Assembly: GCA_004794655.1 (NCBI GenBank)
Contig: SMMW01000635.1
Span: 2,418,001-2,482,000, forward strand
Source: Marisa cornuarietis
Lineage: Eukaryota; Mollusca; Gastropoda; Architaenioglossa; Ampullariidae
Direction of reading: 5' to 3'
Length of the DNA stretch: 64,000 nt
Shown: piece after piece, positions 1-14,200 of the stretch
How the letters are laid out: each line of letters opens with the position of its first letter
How positions within the stretch are numbered: the first letter of the stretch is position 1
Made by a program: the position numbers and the translations under genes
Notes under the pieces: generated by a model
Told to the model about the DNA's origin: nothing
What the model saw: only the letters and a program-made list of their open reading frames with translations
Database searches by the model: none

Positions 1-695
1 AATGATCCAACGTCTCAAGGTTCGGCAAGGTTACCAGTAATTCCGGACTGGCGCATGCGCAGAAATTGCTGTCCATATAATTTCCGCTGAAACACAACTG
101 TTTTCTTACCTCTACAGTTCGATCAGCGCCAGGCAGGCACGACACTGCATATGCGCACATCACAAACGGCCGTGTCCGTTACCTCGCCCCCAAGCACTTG
201 ACCTATCTGAAACTTCTAAAGAGAGTTATCCATCTCTCTATGCAAATCTCTGACGAAGACAGAGTGTGATCTGCAAGCAGCCTTAGCCAGGAGCTAGTCC
301 ATTGCTTTTCACCACAGCCAGCGAGCTGTGCTCATCGGAAGAGAGTGACGTATGATTAGGACACTGCGGCTGGACCCTCAGCGCTCTTCTGCACATACTC
401 AAATAGAGGGAGGGAGCCATCATCCAATGTCGCAGCAATAATCGGGCATACTTGGAGAAAAAGACATGATTGCTGAACTCTGTTTGCACAGAAAATAAAT
501 TGTTCTCTCCGGTTGTTGAAAAGCTGTATTTTCTTTATTTTCTGTTGAATTAAGTTCAGATTTCTCAACCAGGAAGTCTGTGAAAGGGGATTCCACGAAT
601 CTCGGTAAACAGAAACTACTTAAGTTGTAAAGTAGCCAGCAACAGCAAAGGTCTTCTGCGTGCTTTTGTAGCAGCTGGGAATTGACAGAAAGGTG

Positions 696-739
696 CTCTC
701 TCTCTCTCTCTCTCTCTTACACGCACACACACACACACA
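696..739. repeat. (CT)n followed by (AC)n microsatellite
   Basis: A CT run (696-717) is followed after a few bases by an AC run (to 739), read directly. No function is inferred. Confidence 0.95.
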
Positions 740-1035
740 TCGTGAAATCCGTAAAAGGGTCGGGTACACTTCCCCTGCTCTCGCATTTAAACTTCAGAAG
801 AGAAGATTTGGATGAAGAGCATCGAACATTGCTGCTAGACAAAATCGATGTGTAGGAAAGACTAGATGAACCACGAATGAACCGTCAAGGCATCCTTCCA
901 ATTGAAAATCAAATCTGTATCTGACAACTGCAAATATTGCAGTAAATCCCATGAAGTCAGCCGAGCTGCAACTTTCTATTTACCCACTGTCCTCGTCCTG
1001 AAAGTCAATAGGTAGATGTGGATTTTCGGTACTGA

Positions 1036-1037
<2 letters not shown>

Positions 1038-1105
<68 letters not shown>
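1038..1105. repeat. (CA)34 microsatellite
   Basis: An uninterrupted CA run of about 68 bases, the longest dinucleotide tract in the window. Frames reading through it give poly-Cys-Val, which is an artefact. Confidence 0.97.
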
Positions 1106-1109
<4 letters not shown>

Positions 1110-1911
1110 TACACACAAGTGCCACCGAAGCAAACCAAAAGGTCACTCTGTGAAACAGCGGGAAGAGACCTGCTATAAAAAAATTCACAGTTTTAAAAAC
1201 TGGTAGGATATGTCGGCAACCTTTTTGCTAAGAAAAACTGGCTTTGGCGTTAAGTTTAGGTAAGAACCTGAAACGTTGAGTGAGCTGTAATCAAGAATGC
1301 ATCCAAAAAGAGAAACAAATTTTTGAAGGCAACCTACAAATATAAAATACACAACTTTATTGGTCCCAGAGAACAATGTATAGCAATGAACCATACAGTG
1401 AAGCATTCTGACTAAACCTGTCACTCTATAATGGTGAACATTTGCGCAGGAAAGTGTTATGTGAGTCTTTCCCTGTCCTTGCTTGCCGTCAACGGATGAA
1501 CTCGTGGTCATGCACACTTCTTTACCCACCTTGTGTGGCGTAGCCAAATTTCACCTATTACCATGCAAACATTAAAAGCTTTCAAGTTTCGAATTAGGAA
1601 AGGCCAGTTAAATGAATTATTGTTCCCACCACCACCACATAACACGAGAGAACATTCGTTTGACGCAATAAAATAATGGTGTTTGACTGAACATTGTTCA
1701 TGTGGTAGGGGGTATTTACAAAGATGATTGTGGTAATGGGTTATTTACAATGGTGATCGTGACGGCGTCAGTTTTTGTATTGCATCAATCGGACATTCAG
1801 TTGAGTATCGTTTATGTTAAAGGTAAAAGTAGGAACCGCTGATGCTTAGCGCCGGCCGTGCATCTCCAACCTTTCTACAATGAAATCATTCCAAGCAGTC
1901 TCTTTGGTCTG

Positions 1912-1918
<7 letters not shown>

Positions 1919-1949
<31 letters not shown>
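1919..1949. repeat. (CA)n microsatellite
   Basis: About 31 bases of uninterrupted CA, read directly. Confidence 0.95.
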
Positions 1950-1951
<2 letters not shown>

Positions 1952-4376
1952 AAGTTCCTTACGTTTTTGGCTTAGACATCAAAATGTTCTTCTTATAATC
2001 TGTCTTTTTACACAGAGGTAAAGCTAAGGTGAAGCTCGTCTCATTACCTTATTTGGAGTCGCTAGGGAGTGAGGTGTCAGAGACCTCACTTTTCTCGAGG
2101 CCAGCTTTAGATGAGGCACGCGGGGGGTGGGGGTGTGCACATCTCCTCTCACTTGCTTTTACACAGAAACAACCGTCAAATGTAGTCTTAGAAAATCGTT
2201 GTGATAAATTCTTTCTCCGCTTGTTCACTCTTTACCAAGGCTTCTGCGCCACATATTTTTACTTCACGCACAGATGGTGCACCGTACTTGCATTTTCCAC
2301 TGCGCGATTTAATATGTGTACTATGATATATATATATATAGTCCATGTGTGGAATGGAAGAAAAGTGTATAGCAAACAGCCACAAGATGCTGATAGTCTA
2401 TTAAGAAAACATGGGTCTGGAGGGCTTGCGATGGGCTGAAGCACGATCAATCCAAATGGTTTATAAAGGAGCAGTGTGGAGTGGGCAGCGTTTTACAGAG
2501 AATTGAGACCCTAATTTTTGCCCGTCATTGCATTTATGAACTCGCTATAAAGCGAATTACTCATGGAAACATGTCCGCAACAACACCTCGCCAGCGGACC
2601 CGGTTTTGGGTAGCCCCCCCCACCCCCTCAGTTGTGGTTCCGGCATCCTTTGCCTCGCTCTCTACTGATCTTCTCAAAGTCTGCTTTGGCCTCCCAACTT
2701 TCCTCTTCCCCTAAGGGTTCCAGTCGAAGTAACAGTAGTAGTAGATTCTTTAAATCGCGTGGGGATGTGACTGTGAGCAGTTACCTAATGTTTAAGACTT
2801 TTTAGCAGAAGTTCTCAGTTTGCAACTTTGCTTGGTGGTGTTCTTGATGCAAACTTTTGTTCATGTTTTCCTTCCAAGTCTGACACAAAATATGTTTTTA
2901 AAGACATTTTAATTCAAAGTGATTTTGACTGCATACAGGATTTTCCATCACGGTGCCATTTTACGTACATTTGGCAGTTAATATACATTTTAGGAAGAAA
3001 ATGTAAGGTTATAAAGAGGAAAATGCTTTCATTCCCGTTGTCATCTTTTGTACGTGCCTTTGCTGGACTCTTCTTAATTTATATTTGACAAAAAGGGAAG
3101 ATAAAAAAAGAACATTATTTAAGGACCAGAATGAAAATCTGTATAAAATATTTTACATAAGCAGTTTTTAAAGCAAATTACAATAGATTTACATTAAAAT
3201 ACACATTGTACAATATGCCGAAATGACAAAAATAACGTGGGTTATGTTCCATGTAAAAGACACCCATAGTGAGGATACGCACATTATAAAAATGCTGTGT
3301 TCTGACGAGCCTTCTGTTTCTCACTAAATAAGTTTATTTACATCTCCTTAAGAAGGTCATTTTATTTACAATTATACATAACACGTTGATGGTATTTATA
3401 CTACAGTAACACTCTGCTGAGCAATACATGGGTGGATCAGAGAAACTAGAAATTTCAATATTAAACGACCCCAGAGTTTAGCTGGCGTTGTATTTCCAAC
3501 AGTGCCGATAAGGATTTCAATTTCCCTAGTAATGCTGGATGCATTTTCCTTGATGGGAAAATCGGAATTCTGTCTCCCTTGGGAAATATTGAAGGGGGAA
3601 TAAAAATTCTGATTTACAGCAGGGCCAGTCTGAAACGATCTCTTTCAAGGGTGGGGGGAAGGTCACGCGCAATTCTGGCGTTTTTTACTGACACTGAGAC
3701 GGGTTAGTCAACCTACCTATCCCCACTTTTGTGTGACATATATATATAACATCTAGATGTGACACTCCGCAGCAAAACAACACGTCACACGTGCTAGTGA
3801 AGGGTCAGCGTGTGTGCACCCTCAAAATACAAGACGGAAAAAATTATTTAAAAATTCCTTGCTACAGAAACGACCACTCGCTAGATTAGAAACATAATCG
3901 CATGAGACGCAGAGATATACCTAAACTTCTACTCCAACAAAAAATAATGAACAATTTTGTTAAACATTTCTTTTCGTACACTTCTGCGTATACCGCGCTA
4001 TCCGGTTTCTGGATGAAACTGTCCACGCGTCTGCGCATCATCCACTGTAACAAAGTTTTCACTTACAAAAAGAAAGACCGACCTGGCCAACAACCAGCTA
4101 TTCTTTTCTTGCATACAGTGTTACACGCAGTAGAATATCATGTAGGAGTTTGTATAAATTCATAATTATATCTCACTGATACTGTCCGTGTGAAGAATAT
4201 GCATGGATTCTCACATAAATCAACAGTTATCTTTTTTCACCACGTGTTAGTTTGTTGACCAGTGATCGCTGTACGATCACATATGTCCATCTTCACAGAC
4301 GAATATTTTCTTGCCGTCTCACACTTTAACACCTTTCATGCTTCACAGAGAATGCCTCAGCCTTTTCTTACCACGC

Positions 4377-4378
4377 AA

Positions 4379-4412
<34 letters not shown>
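4377..4412. repeat. (TC)n-(AC)n compound microsatellite
   Basis: A TC run passes directly into an AC run. It lies downstream of TMEM128 in that gene's orientation. Confidence 0.9.
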
Positions 4413-5161
4413 TACAACACACGAGGGTGGATGCGTTTCATACGTTCAAATTCGTTATTTTGTTGAATTACATTACTCCAGCGGAAATTTGTCAAGATGA
4501 TCTTTTGTGAGATGCAAGACTAGCAACTATGCCAGTGGAAAATATAACATTCCGTGCGGTTTGCGGCTGCTTTGTGCTGTGTGGTGCTTTGTCTTCTGGC
4601 GAAGAGCTAACATTGACATGACGACAATGCAAGACTAGGGCTGTGCGAACATGTTTGACTGGGATTCATCATCTCTCCTTCTATGTGCTGGAGACATTGA
4701 ACCTCACCCTGTGCCAGTGATGATAAAATGACTATGATGTTCATAACAGTAGAAAAAGCGGCAAATAACGACATACAATTAATAGTTTAAGTTCGTTTTC
4801 TCTCTCTCACTTGTTCTCACTCTCTCACACACACACGCACAGGTATCACAGACAGAAAAACCGCAGAAACCACACCATCACACCTTTCTTTTTGTAACGT
4901 GTATGAAGACGTACACATGCAAAACAAATTCAACAAATTCCAAGTTTTAAAATAAATTATTATCTACTGATATTCTACTGTTTTAACCCTGAAGAAAAAG
5001 AAATCAGGCTGATGATAACGATGGCTCCCTATAAACGCCTCAAGAGGACAGACACAAGAACAGGGTAAGACAACAAACAAGATGAAGATGATGACGACGA
5101 CGATGTTCGATGGTTCGACGGGCTGTCAGTAGGCACGTAAAGGCGGCTGGCTTTCGAAGAC

Positions 5162-5261
5162 TTATCCAAACATGGCGATGACGACGACAACGCCCATGAA
5201 GAGCGTGACGAGGATAGCTGGCGTCAGAATGCCCCACACCGGCCACAGACTTTTGATGACG
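5162..5261 (-). CDS. TMEM128: TMEM128 coding exon 4 (C-terminal)
   Basis: On the minus strand the acceptor TGCAG precedes 5261. The exon supplies the last base of a split Cys codon, then VIKSLWPVWGILTP and the last membrane helix, ending in TAA at 5164-5162. With exon 3 the spacing from FIVGS through W-x-V-W to TP matches human TMEM128 without a gap. The acceptor is preceded by a long TG tract rather than an ordinary pyrimidine tract. Confidence 0.87.
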
Positions 5262-5298
<37 letters not shown>

Positions 5299-8200
5299 CG
5301 CACGCAAGCACGCGTACACGTGAATACACATAAACTAGGAGAAGTATATGAGTCTGCATTCTGTATACGCAACATAAACTATACCGAGAAATTAAGCTCT
5401 TTGTTAAAATGCTAGCCAAAATATACTCAATCTTAAAAAAAAAACAAAAAAAAAAACCAACCGTGGCCGCATGCTTGTATGCCTTATTTTGCTCGCGTTC
5501 GTGTGGCTAAGACTAGTTACAATTTTTTGTATTTTGGTTTAAAAAAATCATAGGGCTCCTTAAATTAGATAGAAACAGTATTCTATAAAATTAGACGCTT
5601 CCTTCTTTCTTCTTACAAAAAAGAAATTAATAATCATTCATCTTGTCAATGAAGTTTTCCGAAACATTCATCAATAGTTACACCTTGCCGTTCAATCGAC
5701 ACATGAAGCTACTCAACTGCCAGGTTTCCCACTCCGTTTAACAACGCAAGACAACAAAGAAATAAACGCTACAAGTAAGACAAAAACTGAATAAACAAGC
5801 AAAACATCTTTTCCTCTTTGATGTCAATTTTCTTAAAAACAGACGCTATTTAACATCTTGGACAACTTTAGGAAAAATGCCTTTCCATAAAGCCACCCGT
5901 TCTTGTTTAAAACAACAAAGTCAAGTTGTATCAGTATAAATAAATAAATAAATGTTTATTTGTTCGTTAGATCGCTCGTTCACTTACTGGGGCATGATTT
6001 TAACCTTCTTCTTATGCAGTTTTAATATATTAATTGCTTTTACTGCCAAAGGATCTACTTCCCCTCTCGGTTTGCAACCTACTGAGCATGCTACAACATG
6101 CTAAAGGGCCATAGTATGTAATGTCAACTGTTCAGGTATTACCACAGATGGTCTGTGGGTATTTTATAATACCTGCTCCACCAGCCATGTTAAAGTGCTG
6201 GAACGGAGGTATCGGGTACAATCCTGGTGAACAGACAGGAGTAGAGGGGAGAAGATTCAACCGAGTGGAGCAGGAGGTGGATATGCGTGTTATTAATGAA
6301 CTCCCTTTCATAAACAGGGCGACAGGGATATTTTAGCATTTTCGCGTCGGTTAAAATTAGGTTTGGCAGGAAAGGCTGTCGCCCTGTAGTACACGTTTTC
6401 CTATAAAGTTTCTTTTATCTCTCATAAACAGGTGTGTGTGTGTGTGTGCGCGCGCGCACGTGCGTGTGCAAGAATCAGAAAAAGAATGATGTATGGTAAC
6501 ATCTGAACAGTTTATTTAACAGCATATTAGACATAATTTTATAGCATGTGTTACGCATGTTCCGTGTGATACAAAGTGGTTGATTTATCTCTAGGTAAGT
6601 CCAAATCATACTTTTTTTAAAAAAGAAATTCTTCTTAAGATATTCTTTTTTTCAAATTAAAGACAAGAACTTGATCAAAGTATACATTCCCTTGACTTGC
6701 CAGACTTTGTAATTCGAAAAAAAATTTCCGTAATCTTATTTTTCCTTGACTCAAGTTCCATTTGCATCACCAAAGAAAGAGAGTTAAAAAATGTACAACT
6801 CAGTTCAACACTTTCACAAGTTTTGTGGACAACGCCGAATGAAAATGGTTTTTCCCCTGTTGCCAGTGATAAAAGTAATTACAGTTCTGACCTTATGCCA
6901 CAGACAAGGGAAAAGTAAGAAATAATGTATCATTTCTGATTCTATCTTTCCATCCATCCATCGCCACCAATCTACCTTTCTTCCTACTTAACTAAGATTT
7001 CATTCCTTTTCCTTTTGTGGGGTGAGATGGTAAAAGAAAATCCCTCAACCCCCCCCCCCCCCGTGCCCTGTATGTATCGTCCTGTAGCAGACAACAAGAG
7101 GGTTTATAAAGAGAAACGAGAGTGCAAGAACATTTCATCACAAAAACTAACCTCCGAGGTCAATAAGGAAAGTTGGGAGGAGAAGCCTGCATCCCCCAGT
7201 TACAATCAGAAGCTAAATGAACTAAAAGCACACTACAAGCTAACGATCTGTCTCTCTTTCACAAGTTACTGACTTGTGCACGTGTTTCTTACCTGTAGTC
7301 TGCAACATTTTTCAATTTACAGCGTGAGGCTTATCTCATTCACGCTTCCGTTCACGCCTTGCCAACATCTTTGCACCCAGTCTTATGCGGGGCCAACACC
7401 AGTCTCAGGTAGAAAGGGGCGGGCACCACCTTTCAACATCTTTTCTCACAACTGGAAGTGGGGTGCTGTTTCGCTGGATCTCCGTGGCCAGACTTCGAAA
7501 ACTCAGACGTCTTGTAAACATACCTTCAAAAGCTGGTGAGTGAGGTTGTGCGAGGAGCAGGAAGAGGAGGCTTGCGGGTGGGGGGGGGGTTTAGAGAAGA
7601 CTTCCCATTCTCTAACTTAAATGTTAAAAAGACAAATTATTTCATTGTTGTCTTACAGGCTTTAGACCAGAGCGTATAAACACTTTTGTGGTTAGCACGA
7701 TGTTGATACCGACGACGATGATAATTTTTGAATTATCGTCCCCCCCCCCCCCGGCATGCTCATCAACACTAGAGCAGACTGCATGCAGATGCGAATGATG
7801 CCACAAGTTTGCCTAGATACAACCGCCAATGTTATTTTTTTCTCGACAGCATTGATAAATAGCGGACGTTTGGCAAGGAGTCTGTGGCTGGCAGAGTTCC
7901 AACTCTCCTGGCACGCCTTCGGTGCTGATGAGATGCATCGCGTGCAAACATATTGCAAGTGCTGCGATCCCCAGGCCAGCGCTGCCTTCGTTTCACCCGT
8001 GGCTGCACCGCCCCTTCACTCCGGCGCTCTCCTACGACAGGAACGACGCGAGTGCTGCTGCTGTCCGTGATGGAGCTCCCGGTGTTGGCAGATGGAAGTT
8101 GTTGGCCCCTCTCGCGCGTGCACAGGCACAACCATGTTGCCTGTCTCATCTATCTACCTTGCAATAATGCCTATACATTTGGCCACGATAACAATGTTCG

Positions 8201-11200
8201 TTATGCTGTAATACAGAGGTGGTTGAAACAGGTTGATGAGATACACATCATCATCATCATCATCCGACTGGTCGCCGTACGAACATTATATCACATCACC
8301 ACCAACTGTTGCCATCTTCCTCCGTTTTCTGTTCTTTTCTTGGGTGCCCCGAAGGGCAGGCCAGTCAGCTGCACACGCCAGGATAGGTTGTACTTTAGGG
8401 TGGTTGGCAGAGCCTCTGCCCGAGCATGCTGTGCCGCTAACTAGATGTCGGTTGCACTATATGCACAAATACTATATGGTCTTGTCGAGGCCCGTAAGAC
8501 AACAATACAAATGATTTGTCTTTTTTTACGTTTAGGTTAAATGGGAGTCTTCTCTTCTGTCCCCACCTCGCCCCTTCCACGACCTCGCGCTCTACCTTTT
8601 GGGAAAAAAAGCGCTTACAAGACGTTTAAGTGTTCGAAAAGTGGCCACGAAGATTCACCGCACTTCCGGTTTTGAGGGTACGTGATGAGAGATGGTGCCC
8701 ACCACTTTCACACTTGAGGCAAGTGCTGACTCCCGAATGAGTCTTAGTGCAAAGATGTTGGCAGTTGGCAAGGTTCGGTTTACACATATCCACCTCGGCA
8801 ACGACTCCCTCCTCCCCCCCCCCCTTCACCAACTTCTCTCTAAAAAAAACTGAAGGACGGACTTGTGCTGGGTCACACGGTCAGGCTAGACAGGCCTGCG
8901 TCGCTTCACGGTTGCAAGAAGGGGTTCCGGGCGTCCTAGGAGGGTGGAGACCGTTTATCATCCACACGGTTTCGTCTGAGTAAGCTGCATGCCCTTACAC
9001 AGCACAAATCGATTTTGTGCCATGACTACAGCACTAGTAAATCAAAGTGCTTCGAAACCTCTTAACTATTCGACTGTGTAATTTCTTTCCAGCACACCCG
9101 CACAACTAAATATGAAATCACAAGAAATAAACTGGTAGAATGAAGGTGAGGATCACAGCCAGCATAACTTTTAAAAAAGTAATCAGAGCTGGTGTCCACC
9201 CTATGCTCAAGACCACGAGTCATGGAGACGATGGAAATGAACTGTGGGGTAAGAAGGCCGAATAAAGTCAGTGAGAGGGATGCCAAGTTCACCACCACGA
9301 TCTTTACTAACGATCGAGTGAGCTGCTAATTTAATTAACATTGCGGAACACCAATCACTAGTCTACACAAATACCAACCCGGGACATTTGGGCACGATGA
9401 ATCTGCAGACATAGACAAAGAGACATAGACTACACACTCTCCCTCCCCCCCCCACAAAAAAGTAGATGAGAAAATCGATAAAAGTCTTTATTTCTTGTAT
9501 CTGCTCCACCCACACATCCACTTCGCTTTTCGGTTTGTTCTCCCTGAAGAGAATGTACACCCTTGGGGAGTGAAGAGCAGACAGTCCTTTAAAAAAAAAA
9601 CAAGACTACGTGTCTAGTACTGCATTTCGTATGGGCTAAGTGCATTTCTAACCATCACCTACACGAAGTCTACAATTGTCAGGCAGTAGACAACATCTCT
9701 CGTCTGAAAGGATCCTGCTGTCTCTCAACCCCCAAGCTTCTCCTGACCTTAGTTCTCTGTCCTTTCTGTGAAGCTTTGGGACAGCCCATGTCTCCAGGAA
9801 CAGAGAGCAAAATCTCAGATTGGTCATTCGTGTTGTCTTTCCTAGGCCTTTTCTCCTTTTGGCGTTTTGTCGGGACCCCATCACAAGATATGACAAACAC
9901 AGCTGGGGGATGAGGGCACGGCAGTTTGGGCTGACAAGAAATCTTGATTGCATTAAATGCAGCTGCTTCAGTTTAAAGTGTTTTTGAAAGTTTGCACTAA
10001 ATAGTAGGCGCGTGAACTTTGAACAAGAAAAGAGTTTCTCATCAGATTGCTATGGCTGTGAGATTACATCCTCGCACACCTTTTAGGTTTCTACCTGTTC
10101 TCAACCTGTTGTTATCTGCATTTCCTGCTACTCTCCAACATCCGCAACCGGGCTGTCCTCACTCTATGCTCTCCAAAGCTACCTCCGGCTTAACGCCAGT
10201 TTCATGAGCTCAGCTTTCTGCCCAGATAACCATTTTCAAACTTACACTGCACAGTCATAGGCAGATACGCATGAACAGAGTGTTAAAGAAGTTATGCTTA
10301 AATCCCGAAACTCGATTGTTGCTTTAATCAATTCTTACTCCTTCCCCACCAACCACCACCACCACCCCTTCACAGTGGAGGACAGAGGACACCATGTATC
10401 TGTGTCCGATACCCTGTAGATAGCCACAGAAAGTTTCACTTAGCCTGCTGGCAGCCTGCGCCTGTGCGGCACAAGTTTGGTATGTTTATCTGGGCAGAAA
10501 GTTGAGATCGTGACATCAACTTGTATAGGTCCAGTCTTACAAGTGTCACTAGATTAGGGCTGGGCTAAGCTGAACAAATGATGGAGTTCCCTTCCCAAAT
10601 GTAAAAGAACTCACAATTTTCGATTGTATAACAGGCCCCTAGAGGGAGATGGGGGAAACTAGGACACGAACGCTCGTGCAAGCTACAGCAGGAGCACACA
10701 TTTCAGGCGAGGAGATGGAAAGAGATCTTGGCTAAGGTCCCTCATCCTAGAATGTTCCGCGGCCTCTGAGATTTTTTTTCCCATTACGTATTCGTGTACC
10801 TTTGTCCGTCTGCAATTATACTCGTGTGGTATGCTGGAAGATGTTCTCCCCTGGGCTTACTGCTGTAGATTGGTTGCGTTTGGCAAGAGGCGCAAAACTT
10901 TCCAATTATTTGGGCTTCCCTTGAGAAGACATGTCTCTGTAGATGTATCTATCGTTTTCCGTTGGAGAGAGAGAGAAAGAGAGAAGGAGAGAGAAAAATA
11001 GAGTGATAAACAGAAAAAGGTAGCTTGGAGAGAGAGAGAGAGATGGGAGGTAAAATTGAAATGTGGGATAGGGGGTCAATTGGAGCGGAGAAAGATGTAT
11101 TACAAAAAAAAAAAAAAAAAAAACGAGCGAGGGAGAGGTATGTGAAGTTGCACTTCAGATACAATGGCCGCTTTTCATCCTGTAGGTCAGCACAGTTCTC

Positions 11201-14200
11201 TGGCGGAAGCTCAGAAAGGATTCCCAAAGGCTCTAGTCCTTGAGACGAAATGGCCCTCCCTTCGCTTCTTGCACTCAATTTGATTGTGCTCTGCGTGGGG
11301 ACTGGTGGAGTTTATCATCGAATATTCCCATATTAGAGATGAACAGCCGTAATCCCATTTGGGAAGAAATTAAAGAGCTGCAAGATCTCACCCAAGATTA
11401 AAAACGTGAACGTCATTTCCGGCGCTCGCAATTCTCGCCTGCCGAAAGTCCTTCGGTGCTTTCCCAAACGTCTTCAGCCTTGCCCTCGGAGGCACCCGGT
11501 CGCTGTCCTGTTACCCGCTGACCCAGGCATGCGCCTTACAGGCACTCGCCGTTCAACCGCTGGCGCCAGGTCTGGCACTAAGAAGTACTCAGACAACATT
11601 CTCCTTCTTGACCAACCAAATAGCCAGCCAGTCAAGCAATCACAAAACCACGCAAACGACCCATTTAATTAATCAGCCATCAACCAACCAACCAACCACA
11701 GACAGACAGACAGACAGACAGACCCAGGAACGGTAGAAAGAGGATGGGCAAGCCTCTATTCGAACAGCTAACTGATGCTAATTATAAAGTTAATAGCTTC
11801 TTGGACTCAGAATCTATTTTTGTTCTAATGGCTGCAGGCAACAAGACTGAACACCGCCCCCGTGGCCAGCACTTTTGCACAAAATGACGCACTGTTTCAA
11901 AACAGTAGAAAATCACACCTACTAAACTTAAGAAGACTAGTTCTCACAAACAGCGTGTTTGTAGCAGAGTTGCTTTAGGGGAGACGACTGCAGACAGGCA
12001 TTACGGGGCTCTGTACGCAATGGTTTGTTCCACATCAATTCGAACTCAACTATTTGTCCAATTTAAAAAAAAAAGCGTTCCCGTCACCCGAGTCCTGTCG
12101 TTCTAATCAAGGCTTGCGGCTTCTTTGATGTTAAAGTAATCCAGGTTGCCAAGCGGGAGGGCTAAGAGACGGTAGCGATGGGCAGTCCCATTTCAAAGGG
12201 TGCTTCGGGAAACGCTAAGTGATGGCGCAAAAAAAAGTTTAGCAACTGTTTAATTTCTGTGGCATGGGCGTGTTGACAGGAGAGGAAATGGGTTTCTGGC
12301 TAGGACAATGCAACACATTTAATACCTATCATTGCTGTCACAGCCCAAACTGGATCCAAGCCAAGACTACCTCCCGTGCTTGGCGGCGAAAATGATTGCA
12401 CCACACACTTTTATTCCAACACCTCCCTTTGTCGTTGATATTCTTAAAAGATATCTCTTTGAAATGGGCAGTTTCGAAAATGAAATAAAGTTGACGAATT
12501 CATCAGAAGGAGACGCGTGGGTGAGCCAAAGGACATCCAACCACCTTCCTTACTTTTTTTTTTCTTTTGGCAAAAGACGAAAAACGGGGTGCTTCGCCAT
12601 TGCATGGAATCAATGGACTCCCTCGCACTGAAAACTAACCCGTGGTTAGGGGAAGGGGATTACGAACCCTCATACACCCTCTCCTCTTCCTTTATGCAAC
12701 TGACAGCACCCCTCCCCTCTGCTTTGGCATCTTGGACCTGACAGGGTTTGAACCACTGGACGCGATAACTTACCGACTTTCAGCATCCTGATCGGCAAGG
12801 ACCCCATAAAGAAAACCGTTACGGAGGCGTTTACGTTCATTAGCGGGCGGCGGACAGGGACAGGCAACGAGGCGCTTTTGTCAACACCTTCCTGTTGCGA
12901 CGGGGGAGACATCGTGCTGACTGACTGTGACGCTCTCGGCGAGCGTTTCCTGTTTGGAGAGCGCTGCCCGCGTTCGGTGCAGATTCGTTGAAGGAGAGTA
13001 GCTCTTGAGATAGGTGATGCACGTGCTCGTCCCCATCTCCAGCCCCACAGGTATATTAAGCTTTCATGTTCACTGAATATTATCGTTTGCGCGTAGGTGC
13101 ATTCAAGCACTAAATGCAAATATACATGAAACATTTCTAGCGAGATAAACAACACTGTGGGCATGCTGACATACAGAAACGTACAGACAAATAACCAAAG
13201 GTTGCATTAATTATTTACAGGTGATAATACATGCAGGCCAACCTGCAGTAATAAGACTGGTTGTTGGTCTCAATTATATTTGTCAACCAGGATTTACTAC
13301 TATAATTTCAGTAGAATCAGAAATACTTTTAAAAAACCCAGACTGCCATTTTTTTAGGGGGAAGGGGGTGGTACAAGTTTGTGAACGTAGTTTCTTTATA
13401 GAACTCTGAACAGGGTACCTGACAAAACTTCGTTGGTTACTAATGTAATCGTGTACGTGATTAACTAGTAAGAACTGAACAAACGTACAATTTGTTTTTA
13501 TCGCCTTTCCCCCACACATATATACGCGCGCACGCGCGCGCGCGCACACACACACACACACACAAGACTAGCGCTACAATGGTGATGACACACAATGATG
13601 TATGGCATCCGTCACTACATCGCTAGTAAACAAAGTGCACACTACTACACTATAGCAAGTTGAATAAAACATTTAGAAGGATGTTAACCTTATCGCGAGG
13701 TTTTCATTTGCCCGTAGTTCCCCCTCCAAAATCAAACCCCATCTCCTACTTCGTCTATCAACGTATTTCATAGAATTTATGAAATTTTGTTTTGAAAATA
13801 GTAACTAGAGAAAAGCCACACATGGAGACACTTTCTTACCTTACCTTCGTTTCTGGCTTTTACACAAATTTTTTTAAAAGCCTGAGATTTTACTTGATTA
13901 TAGCTTCTGATGCAAAAGCAATACTCGAGATGATTTCTCCTTAAAAACACAGTGGAACCCAAAACTTGTGAGTCCATATACTATCAAAAGTAGAAAAAAA
14001 TAACGACATAACTTTATAGTTTATTTTTGTTTATAAGTTTTCTGATGCTGCTTGCTTGTTAAATCCCAAAGGTACATTAACCATGACACACTACCGCCAC
14101 GCACCAGGAAACTTTTTGAAGTAAACTTCCACGTAGGCTTCAGTTGTTTTTCCCCTACCCTGTCACGAACTTTAGACTGCTCTTCTTAATTTTGCTGAAA

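Larger units (their letters stand above)
1..5161. other. Non-coding flank downstream of TMEM128
   Basis: No open frame here has a recognisable domain or plausible exon structure; the longer frames run through CA/TG repeats. The part next to 5161 should hold the TMEM128 3' UTR. On the minus strand, AATAAA hexamers lie at 3333-3338 and 3361-3366 (TTTATT on the plus strand). Using them would give a 3' UTR of about 1.8 kb, but I cannot choose among sites. The rest is simple repeat and unique non-coding DNA. Confidence 0.6.

Noticed and set aside
976..1188. Frames with long CVCVCV or HTHTHT runs here and near 5.2, 14.5 and 18.2 kb
   Set aside because: They are translations of CA/TG microsatellites, not proteins.
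6180..6240. SINE-like B-box (GGGTACAATCC) near 6217
   Set aside because: No convincing A-box at the right distance.
12670..13164. 164-codon open frame on the minus strand
   Set aside because: Composition is irregular, no family resemblance was seen, and it crosses low-complexity CTC/CCT runs.
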